From Pseudomonadota bacterium (lineage in GTDB: Bacteria; Pseudomonadota; Alphaproteobacteria; Rhizobiales; Devosiaceae): 8,755 nt of DNA. Of this stretch, positions 1-6,026 are shown one piece after another. Position numbers and translations under genes: made by a program. Numbering within the stretch: the first letter of the stretch is position 1; every line of letters starts with the position of its first letter. The stretch covers positions 1 to 8,755 of the forward strand of contig JAEYXQ010000048.1 of NCBI GenBank assembly GCA_023431205.1. Direction: 5' to 3'. Under the pieces are notes generated by a model. That model worked only from the letters and a program-made list of their open reading frames with translations, had not been told where the DNA came from and searched no databases.

Positions 1-1094
1 GGCTGAACCACCGCGATGACGTCGCGGCGCGTCGACTGGCGTGCCGCCCGTAGCACCGAGGCGATCTCCACCGGATGGTGGCCGTAGTCGTCGATGACGG
101 TGATGCCGGAAACGACGCCGGTACGAGTGAACCGGCGCTTCACGCCGGAGAAACCTTTCAGACCTTTTCGGATCGCCTCGGCCGGCACCTTGAGCTGGTC
201 GGCCACGGCGATGGCGGCGGTGGCATTGAGGGCGTTGTGCTCGCCCGGCATCGGCAATACCAGCTGTTCGATGCGCAGGTGGGTCTGCCGGATGCGGTCG
301 CGGATTTCGACTGCGAAGGTCTGGATGCCGTCGTGGCTCTCGAGGTCGACCAGCCGCACATCGGCCTGCGGGTTGCGCCCATAGGTGATGACGCGGCGAT
401 CGCGGATTTCGCCCACCAGCGACTGCACCACGGGGTGGTCGAGGCACATGATGGCAAAACCGTAAAACGGCACGTTCTCGACGAACTGGTGGAACGCCCG
501 CTTCACCCCTTCGAAGTCGCCATAATAGTCGAGGTGCTCGGGATCGATATTGGTGACGATGGCGACGTCCGCCGGCAGCTTGATGAAGGTGCCGTCGCTC
601 TCGTCGGCCTCCACCACCATCCACTCCCCACCCCCGAGGCGCGCATTGGTGCCGTAGGCGTTGATGATGCCGCCGTTGATCACGGTGGGGTCGAGATTGC
701 CGGCATCCAGCAGCGTCGCCACCAGCGTCGTGGTCGTCGTCTTGCCATGCGTGCCGCCGATGGCGATTGCGGTCTTGAACCGCATGATCTCGGCGAGCAT
801 CTCGGCGCGCCGCACGATCGGCAGCGCCTTGGCACGGGCGGCCATGAGTTCGGGGTTGTCCTTCTTGATCGCCGAGGACACCACCACAACCTCGGCCTGG
901 CCAAGGTTGTCGCCGCTCTGGCCGATCATCACCTTGATGCCCATGTCGCGCAGGCGCTGGACATTGGGATTGGCGGCAGCGTCCGAGCCCTGCACCACAT
1001 AGCCCTGGTTGTGCAGGATTTCGGCGATGCCGCTCATGCCGATGCCGCCGATGCCGATAAAGTGCACCGGTCCGATGTTGCGCGGCATCTTCAT
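1..1094 (-). CDS. murC: UDP-N-acetylmuramate--L-alanine ligase MurC (3' end cut by window edge)
   Basis: Cytoplasmic ATP-dependent ligase that adds L-alanine to UDP-MurNAc, the first peptide-forming step of the peptidoglycan precursor. I translated 364 codons from the ATG at 1094; the family is usually about 460-480 residues, so roughly the last 100 residues lie beyond position 1. Visible motifs in order: an N-terminal nucleotide-binding glycine-rich turn, HFIGIGGIGMSG (11-22); the ATP P-loop GGTHGKTTTT (113-122); EADESD (about 173-178), a family metal/substrate motif; TNIDPEHLDYYG in the central domain; and DYGHHP (about 336-341) at the start of the C-terminal domain, which is typical of MurC rather than MurD/E/F. 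The start codon overlaps the murG stop as ATGA, and an AGGAGA ribosome binding site lies 7 bases upstream inside murG, so translation is probably coupled. No frameshift or stop is seen in the visible part. Confidence 0.97.
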   Translation of the reverse strand, partial: MKMPRNIGPVHFIGIGGIGMSGIAEILHNQGYVVQGSDAAANPNVQRLRDMGIKVMIGQSGDNLGQAEVVVVSSAIKKDNPELMAARAKALPIVRRAEMLAEIMRFKTAIAIGGTHGKTTTTTLVATLLDAGNLDPTVINGGIINAYGTNARLGGGEWMVVEADESDGTFIKLPADVAIVTNIDPEHLDYYGDFEGVKRAFHQFVENVPFYGFAIMCLDHPVVQSLVGEIRDRRVITYGRNPQADVRLVDLESHDGIQTFAVEIRDRIRQTHLRIEQLVLPMPGEHNALNATAAIAVADQLKVPAEAIRKGLKGFSGVKRRFTRTGVVSGITVIDDYGHHPVEIASVLRAARQSTRRDVIAVVQ

Positions 1095-2209
1095 GAGCGC
1101 GTCTCCTGCCTGAGTTCTGTGTGTTTGCCCGCCAGCATCTCGGCGAGGTCCGCCAGCTTTTCCGTGGCGCGGGGTTGACCCAGCGACCGGGCGGCAGCGG
1201 CGGCCCGCGTCAGAGTGGCCGGGTCGGATAACAAGGTGGTGAGGCGAGTGCCTAGCGATTGCGGTGAAAGCGTGGCCTGCTCGGCGATCCAGCCGCCACC
1301 GGCTTCCTCCACCACCAGCGCATTGTTCTTCTGGTCGGCATCGATCGAACCCGGCAGCGGCACCAGGATCGCGGGCCGCCCCAGCACGCACAGCTCGGCA
1401 ACGGTGGATGCCCCCGACCGCCCGATCACCAGGTGGCTTGCGGCGATCCGCTCCGGCAGGTCGCTGAAAAAGGCGCCGAGTTCGACATTGACCTTGGCTT
1501 GGCGGTAGACCTCCGCCACCCGGTCGATATCCTCGGCCCGGCATTGCTGGACCAGCCGCAGACGCTGCCGCAGGCTGTCCGGCAGCGAAGCAATGGCAGC
1601 CGGCACGATGTCCGACAGCGCCTTGGCTCCCTGGCTGCCCCCGAACACGACTAGGCGCACCGTCCCGTCGCCGGTCAATTCGGGATAGGGCGTTGCGGAT
1701 GCCTCGCGCACCCGGTCCCGCACCGGATTACCCGTCAGCACCTTTTCGAGCGCCAGCCCTTCGGTGAACCTGGTTTTGGTAAAGCTCATCGCCAGGATGT
1801 CGGCGAAGCGGGTCAGCGCGCGGTTGGCGCGGCCCATCACCGCATTCTGTTCGTGCAGGATGCCCGGCACGCCCATCAGACTGGCGGCAACGAACGGCGG
1901 AAAGGTCGGGTAACCGCCGAAACCGATCACCGCATCGGGCCGGATGCGACGCAGCTTGCCGAGCGCCACCGCGATGCCGCCGACGATCTTGAACCCGGCC
2001 GGCACCAGCTTCAGCGGGTTGGCCCCAGTCGGCGTGCCCGAAGGAATGACGTGGACCTGACGGGCAGGAAAGTCCCCGCCATAGCTTTCGACACGATGGT
2101 CGGTCATAAGCTCGACCGCATGGCCGCGCCGGCCCAGCTCCTGCGCCAGCGCCATTGCCGGGAACAGATGTCCGCCGGTGCCACCGGCCATGAGTACGAA
2201 GGTTTTCAT
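1091..2209 (-). CDS. murG: UDP-GlcNAc:undecaprenyl-PP-MurNAc-pentapeptide GlcNAc transferase MurG
   Basis: GT28 glycosyltransferase that converts lipid I to lipid II by adding GlcNAc from UDP-GlcNAc on the cytoplasmic face of the membrane. The 372-residue product is normal length for the family. N-terminal acceptor domain motifs: AGGTGGH (8-14), GFGGYPT (96-102) and HEQNAVMG (119-126). The linker and C-terminal donor domain show TGNPVR (159-164), FGGSQGA (189-195) and GRSGASTVAEL (263-273), the UDP-GlcNAc binding region, followed by a DADQKNNA segment (290-297) holding the conserved Gln and Asn-Ala. There is no transmembrane segment, as expected for a peripheral protein. The ATG overlaps the ftsW stop by 4 bases (ATGA) and no good Shine-Dalgarno sequence precedes it, so translation most likely depends on coupling to ftsW. 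It overlaps murC by 4 bases downstream. Confidence 0.98.
   Translation of the reverse strand: MKTFVLMAGGTGGHLFPAMALAQELGRRGHAVELMTDHRVESYGGDFPARQVHVIPSGTPTGANPLKLVPAGFKIVGGIAVALGKLRRIRPDAVIGFGGYPTFPPFVAASLMGVPGILHEQNAVMGRANRALTRFADILAMSFTKTRFTEGLALEKVLTGNPVRDRVREASATPYPELTGDGTVRLVVFGGSQGAKALSDIVPAAIASLPDSLRQRLRLVQQCRAEDIDRVAEVYRQAKVNVELGAFFSDLPERIAASHLVIGRSGASTVAELCVLGRPAILVPLPGSIDADQKNNALVVEEAGGGWIAEQATLSPQSLGTRLTTLLSDPATLTRAAAAARSLGQPRATEKLADLAEMLAGKHTELRQETRS
1102..1107 (-). promoter_or_regulatory. Ribosome binding site of murC
   Basis: AGGAGA on the minus strand, 7 bases before the murC ATG at 1094 and inside the last codons of murG. It fixes the murC start at the ATGA overlap and suggests murC can recruit ribosomes itself as well as by coupling. 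Confidence 0.75.
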
Positions 2210-3372
2210 TCGGCCGGGGCTACCACGGCGCTGCTGTAGGTGGGAAGGCCGGTGGCCATCCGCTCTTCCGGCTTGATGCGGGTCAGCGCCAGCATCAGGC
2301 CCATGCCGAAGCCGACGGCGATCATCGAAGTACCGCCATAGGACACGAACGGCAGCGTCATGCCCTTGGGCGGGATCAGATTGAGGTTAACCGCCAGGTT
2401 GATGCCGGCCTGCATGGCGAACTGGATCGCCAGCGTCGATGCCGCCAGGCGCGCGAACAGGCTCTGCTGCCGCTGCGCGGCGATCAGCGCCCGGATCACG
2501 ATGAAGCCGATCAACACCACGAGGCTGATGCAGAACACGATGCCGAACTCACCCGCCGCCGCCGAGAACACATAGTCGGCATGGGCGTCGGGGATCAGCT
2601 TCTTGGCCATCGACTCGCCCGGCCCCCGGCCGAACCATCCGCCCTCGAACAGGGATTCCAGCGCCCGGTCGATCTGGTAGGTATTGCCGCCCCCTTCCGG
2701 GTTGAGGAAGGTGTCGATGCGGCGCGCAAAGTGCGGGAAGAACAGATAAGCGCCGAACAGCAGCGCCGCCGCCGCCCCGCCCAGGGCAAAGATCACGAAC
2801 CAGGAAATCCCCGACAGGAACAGCAGCACCGCCCAGGTGGCAAACACCAGCGCCGTCTGACCGATATCGGGCTGCAGCAGCAGGCCCGCGACAATGGCGA
2901 GCATGGTCAGCGTCGCAAGCGCCCGCCCCGGCACGTTGCGGTGGATCATGGATTCCGAGAACAGCCACGCGCCAAGCACGGCAAACGCTGGCTTCACGAA
3001 CTCCGATGGCTGCACCGTGTTGCCGGCAATGGAAATCCAGCGCCGCGCACCCTTCACCTCCGCCCCGAAGCGCAGGGTCGCATAGAGCAGCACCACACTG
3101 ACCAGCAGCGTTCCCAGCGCCGCAAACCGCGCCTGGCGCGGGCTCAGCAGCGATGCCACCAGCAGCGCTCCCAACGCCGGGATGCAGAACAGCGCATGAC
3201 GGATAACGAAGTGCCACTGGCTCAGCCCGAGCCGTTCGGCCACCGGTGGGCTCGCGGCAAAGCTCAGCACCATGCCGCAGGTCATCAGCAGCATCAGCGC
3301 CCCGAGCAACTCCTTGTCGATCGACCACCACCACTGTGCCAGCGGGGACTTGTCGGTGCGCGAGAACATCAT
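2206..3372 (-). CDS. ftsW: Septal peptidoglycan glycosyltransferase FtsW (SEDS family)
   Basis: Polytopic inner-membrane SEDS protein that polymerises lipid II into septal glycan strands as partner of FtsI. From the ATG at 3372 it is 388 residues, with about ten hydrophobic helices. Family motifs, numbered from this start: KGARRWI (107-113), QPSEF (121-125), PDIGQT (168-173), FGRGPGES (247-254), PDAHADYVFS (261-270; the Asp of HADYVF matches the catalytic acidic position of SEDS enzymes) and LPFVSYGGTS (340-349). The N-terminal SRTDKSPLAQWWW segment follows directly after this start. An in-frame ATG at 3405 would add 11 residues, but it lies inside a predicted hairpin. Neither start has a clear ribosome binding site. 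The gene is in the same frame as mraY, separated by the mraY TAG, and its stop overlaps the murG start. In most alphaproteobacteria murD would come immediately before it; here it does not. Confidence 0.97.
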   Translation of the reverse strand: MMFSRTDKSPLAQWWWSIDKELLGALMLLMTCGMVLSFAASPPVAERLGLSQWHFVIRHALFCIPALGALLVASLLSPRQARFAALGTLLVSVVLLYATLRFGAEVKGARRWISIAGNTVQPSEFVKPAFAVLGAWLFSESMIHRNVPGRALATLTMLAIVAGLLLQPDIGQTALVFATWAVLLFLSGISWFVIFALGGAAAALLFGAYLFFPHFARRIDTFLNPEGGGNTYQIDRALESLFEGGWFGRGPGESMAKKLIPDAHADYVFSAAAGEFGIVFCISLVVLIGFIVIRALIAAQRQQSLFARLAASTLAIQFAMQAGINLAVNLNLIPPKGMTLPFVSYGGTSMIAVGFGMGLMLALTRIKPEERMATGLPTYSSAVVAPAE

Positions 3373-3381
3373 GGGGAAACG

Positions 3382-3418
3382 CCGGCCACTCGATACAACT
3401 TGCATCGAATGTAGCCGG
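3382..3418 (-). other. Imperfect inverted repeat / RNA hairpin in the mraY-ftsW gap
   Basis: Read on the minus strand, CCGGC, a TA bulge, the 11-base arm CATTCGATGCA, a 3-base loop AGT, the arm TGTATCGAGTG and then GCCGG. The inner stem pairs over all 11 positions in RNA if two G-U wobbles are allowed, and the outer CCGGC/GCCGG adds 5 G-C pairs, giving 16 pairs with one 2-base bulge. On the plus strand the two wobble positions become A-C mismatches, so the structure fits RNA made in the direction of the operon. It ends 9 bases before the ftsW ATG at 3372 and is followed by only three T residues, so it is not a convincing intrinsic terminator. It could be a processing or stability site, a translational control element, or a small palindromic repeat. 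Its role is unknown. Confidence 0.6.
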
Positions 3419-3462
3419 GCGATGGTTACCGAATGGCGAAGAGCCGTTGCGTTTTGCGAAAG

Positions 3463-4548
3463 CTAGCGGAGCTTGAGGCTCGACAGCCCGATCAGCGCCA
3501 GCACGAAGCTGATGATCCAGAACCGGATCACCACCTGCGACTCCGTCCAGCCCAGATGCTCGAAATGGTGGTGGATCGGCGCCATCCGGAACACCCGCTT
3601 GCCGGTGAGCCGGAATGAGGTGACCTGCACGATAACCGACACCGTCTCGAGCACGAACAGCCCGCCGATGATGGCCAGCACGATCTCGTGCTTGGTGGCC
3701 ACCGCGATGGAGCCGAGGGCGCCACCCAGTGCCAGCGAACCGGTGTCGCCCATGAAGATCTGCGCCGGCGGCGCGTTGAACCACAGGAAACCGAGGCCGG
3801 CGCCGATCAGCGCACCGCAGACCACCGAAAGTTCGGCCGTGCCGGGCACGGCATTGAGCAGCAGGTACTCGGCATAGGTGGTGCTGCCGACGAGATAGGC
3901 GATGAACCCGAAGCAGGCCGCGGCGACCATCACCGGCACGATGGCGAGGCCATCGAGCCCGTCGGTTAGGTTCACCGAATTGCCCGCTGCCACCACCACG
4001 AAGCCGCCGAACAGGATGTAGAAATAGCCGAGGTTGACCGCGAGATCCTTGACGAACGGGAACAGCAGCGAGGTCCCATAGGCGCCGGACGCCAGCTGGG
4101 AGATGGCAAACGCCGCCATGCAGCCGATGATCGCCTCGAGCAGCAGCCGCTGCTTGGAGCCGAACCCCGCATGGGTCATGCGCTTGACCTTGAGATAGTC
4201 GTCGTAGAACCCGATGGCGCCGAAGCCCACGGTGACGAACAGCACCACCCAGACATAGCCATTGGTCAGGTTGGACCACAGCAGCGTCGAAATCACCGCG
4301 CCCGACAGGATCATCAGCCCGCCCATGGTGGGCGTGCCCTTCTTGGTCAGCAGGTGCGACTGCGGGCCGTCCTCGCGGATCGGCTGGCCGCGGCCCTGCT
4401 TGACGCGCAGGAGCGCAATCATGCCCGGGCCGAACAGGAACACGAAGAACAGCGCGGTCACCACCGCTCCCGCCGTGCGGAAGGTGATGTAGCGAAAGAC
4501 GTTGAACGCGGCGAACGCGTCACCCAGCTGGCCAAGGAAATACAGCAT
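3463..4548 (-). CDS. mraY: Phospho-N-acetylmuramoyl-pentapeptide transferase MraY
   Basis: Integral membrane enzyme that transfers phospho-MurNAc-pentapeptide from UDP to undecaprenyl phosphate, making lipid I. The 361-residue product has the usual length (about 360) and about ten hydrophobic segments. Diagnostic motifs: KKGTPTMGGLMI (69-80), FYDDYLK (114-120, with the conserved Asp pair), GNSVNLTDGLDGLA (189-202, with the catalytic-site Asp residues), FNAPPAQIFMGDTGSLALGG (257-276) and APIHHHFE (323-330, the MraY-specific His cluster). The start ATG follows a ribosome binding site by 11 bases and lies 31 bases after murF, consistent with co-transcription. The next gene in the operon is ftsW, not murD as is usual in this group. 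Confidence 0.98.
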   Translation of the reverse strand: MLYFLGQLGDAFAAFNVFRYITFRTAGAVVTALFFVFLFGPGMIALLRVKQGRGQPIREDGPQSHLLTKKGTPTMGGLMILSGAVISTLLWSNLTNGYVWVVLFVTVGFGAIGFYDDYLKVKRMTHAGFGSKQRLLLEAIIGCMAAFAISQLASGAYGTSLLFPFVKDLAVNLGYFYILFGGFVVVAAGNSVNLTDGLDGLAIVPVMVAAACFGFIAYLVGSTTYAEYLLLNAVPGTAELSVVCGALIGAGLGFLWFNAPPAQIFMGDTGSLALGGALGSIAVATKHEIVLAIIGGLFVLETVSVIVQVTSFRLTGKRVFRMAPIHHHFEHLGWTESQVVIRFWIISFVLALIGLSSLKLR

Positions 4549-4559
4549 TCAGGGGAAGT

Positions 4560-4566
4560 TCCTCTC
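4560..4566 (-). promoter_or_regulatory. Ribosome binding site of mraY
   Basis: GAGAGGA on the minus strand, ending 11 bases before the mraY ATG at 4548, in the 31-base murF-mraY gap. The spacing is slightly long, but no other start-proximal purine tract is present. It lies in a short imperfect inverted repeat (4551-4565). Confidence 0.6.
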
Positions 4567-4579
4567 GCGTGGGTGGTGT

Positions 4580-5977
4580 TCAGGCCCGCTCGAACCTGTT
4601 GCGGATTTTCTCCACGACGCCCGCCAGCCCCACGCCGTTGGACCCTTTGATCATAACAGCGTCCCCATAGGCAAGATCGGCAACGACGATCTCCGCCATC
4701 TCCGCTGCCGTCTGTGTATGGGCGGCAACACGGCCCTGCCCCAGCGCCTCAGCCAGCGCCTGCATCTGCGGTCCGACCAGATAGACTCGGTCGGCACCGG
4801 CCGCGATCACTGCGGGCGCGAGGCTCCGGTGCAGGTCGGCACTCTGCGCGCCCAGTTCGCGCATATCGCCCAGCACCACCATCTTGCGCCCACCGGGGGG
4901 CACCTGGCGCGCGAACACGTAGAGCGCCGCAGTCATCGAGGCGGTGTTGGCGTTGTAGCTCTCGTCGATCAGCAGCAACGAGCGATCGGCAGGGCCGAGC
5001 CGCGTCCGCGCCCCGCGCCCGGGCTGGGCTCCGAACCCCGCCAGCGCCCGCAGCGCCACCGCCGGCTCGACGCCTGCCGCATGGCTGGCGGCAAGCGCGC
5101 CGACGGCGTTGGCGACCATGTGGCGACCGGGCACGTTGAGCAGCAACTCGTACCGCTGGCCGTCGTGCTCTACCGTGGCAACACTGCTTTCCGGCAGGCT
5201 TTCAAGGCTGATGATCTGCCAGTCGACGCCGCGCGCCTCGCCATAGGTAACGACGCGACCCACGCCGGCGGCGCGGGCCTCCTCCAGCAGCACGTCCAAT
5301 TGCCCGTGATCGGCGTTCAGGATGGCGGTGCCACCCGGCTCGAGGCCGGAGAATATCTCGGCCTTGGCGCGGGCAATGGCGTCGAGCGAGCCCAGCGCCT
5401 CCAGATGCGCCGGCGCAATGGTGGTGATGATCACGATATGCGGACGCACCAGCCGCGTCAGCGGCCGGATTTCCTCCGGCGCGCTCATGCCCATCTCGAA
5501 CACGCCGAACTGCGCCGACACGGGCAGGCGCGCCAGCATCAGCGGCACGCCCCAGTGATTGTTGAAGCTCTTGATCGAGGCATGCGTTGCCCCGGCCGCT
5601 TCGAACACCACCCGCAGGGCTTCCTTGGTGGTGGTCTTCCCAACGCTGCCGGTGACCCCGACAATGGTGGCGCGGCTGCGTTCGCGCGCGGCGCGAGCGA
5701 TGGCCCGCAAGCCCTCGAGCGCCTCTGGCACGCCGATGCGGCCCGCACCCGCGCTGCGTCCTTCGGTGACCAGCGCCGCCGCGGCGCCGTCCTTCAACGC
5801 CTGCTCGACGAAGTCATGCCCATCGAAGCGATCGCCCTTGATGGCGACGAACAGCGCATCGGCGCCGAGTTCGCGCGAATCGATGGAGATCGCGCTGATC
5901 GGCGTGTCGGCGGCAAGGTCTGTGTGGCCCCCGGTAGCGGCCACGATTTCGGCGACGGTGAAGTGCGGTTGGCGCAT
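4580..5977 (-). CDS. murF: UDP-MurNAc-tripeptide--D-alanyl-D-alanine ligase MurF
   Basis: Cytoplasmic ATP-dependent ligase that adds the D-Ala-D-Ala dipeptide to UDP-MurNAc-tripeptide, the last soluble step before MraY. From the ATG at 5977 it is 465 residues, a normal MurF length. Motifs in order: SIDSREL (31-37) and FVAIKGDRFDGHDF (43-56) in the N-terminal substrate domain; the P-loop VTGSVGKTTTKE (108-119); FNNHWGVPL (138-146) and FEMGMS (160-165) in the central domain; LLIDESYNANTASM (335-348), which is characteristic of MurF, and VLGDMRELG (368-376) in the C-terminal domain. The reading frame is open for 48 more codons upstream, but these overlap murE and do not look like MurF, and no other start codon lies between them and 5977. 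A weak CGGA precedes this ATG, while a much better AGGAGG lies about 36 bases upstream. The gap to murE is 49 bases. Confidence 0.97.
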   Translation of the reverse strand: MRQPHFTVAEIVAATGGHTDLAADTPISAISIDSRELGADALFVAIKGDRFDGHDFVEQALKDGAAAALVTEGRSAGAGRIGVPEALEGLRAIARAARERSRATIVGVTGSVGKTTTKEALRVVFEAAGATHASIKSFNNHWGVPLMLARLPVSAQFGVFEMGMSAPEEIRPLTRLVRPHIVIITTIAPAHLEALGSLDAIARAKAEIFSGLEPGGTAILNADHGQLDVLLEEARAAGVGRVVTYGEARGVDWQIISLESLPESSVATVEHDGQRYELLLNVPGRHMVANAVGALAASHAAGVEPAVALRALAGFGAQPGRGARTRLGPADRSLLLIDESYNANTASMTAALYVFARQVPPGGRKMVVLGDMRELGAQSADLHRSLAPAVIAAGADRVYLVGPQMQALAEALGQGRVAAHTQTAAEMAEIVVADLAYGDAVMIKGSNGVGLAGVVEKIRNRFERA

Positions 5978-6013
5978 CGCATGGTCCGTAGAGTGTTGCG
6001 GCGGCCCCCGACG

Positions 6014-6019
6014 CCTCCT
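6014..6019 (-). promoter_or_regulatory. Shine-Dalgarno-like AGGAGG upstream of murF, at unusual distance
   Basis: A perfect AGGAGG on the minus strand, 8 bases after the end of the murE TGA and 36 bases before the murF ATG at 5977. No ATG, GTG or TTG stands at a normal distance after it, so its link to murF initiation is uncertain. It may be chance, or it may be brought nearer to the start by leader folding. Confidence 0.35.
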
Positions 6020-6026
6020 GTGGTCA

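Noticed and set aside
75..1178. Plus-strand open frame of 367 codons
   Set aside because: It lies antisense to murC and the end of murG, which have full family motifs. Its Ala/Val/Asp/His-rich product resembles no family and is typical of a shadow frame in GC-rich genes.
3382..3418. The hairpin as an intrinsic terminator
   Set aside because: Only three T residues follow the stem, broken by C residues, and ftsW-murG-murC would then need a promoter that I cannot see.
3373..3462. Possible remnant of murD in the mraY-ftsW gap
   Set aside because: I translated the ftsW frame back to the mraY stop and found no glycine-rich MurD start nor the conserved MurD C-terminal SPA-S-DQF-type segment. A short SSGRRFP stretch is too weak to claim as a relic.
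3400..3462. Internal promoter for ftsW
   Set aside because: A TACATT resembling a -10 box is present, but no -35-like hexamer stands at 16-18 bases from it.
2549..4279. Minus-strand open frame of 576 codons spanning mraY and ftsW
   Set aside because: It is an out-of-frame reading of two genes that each have complete motifs. Its product is Arg/Ala/Gly-rich with no hydrophobic helices, so it is not a fusion protein.
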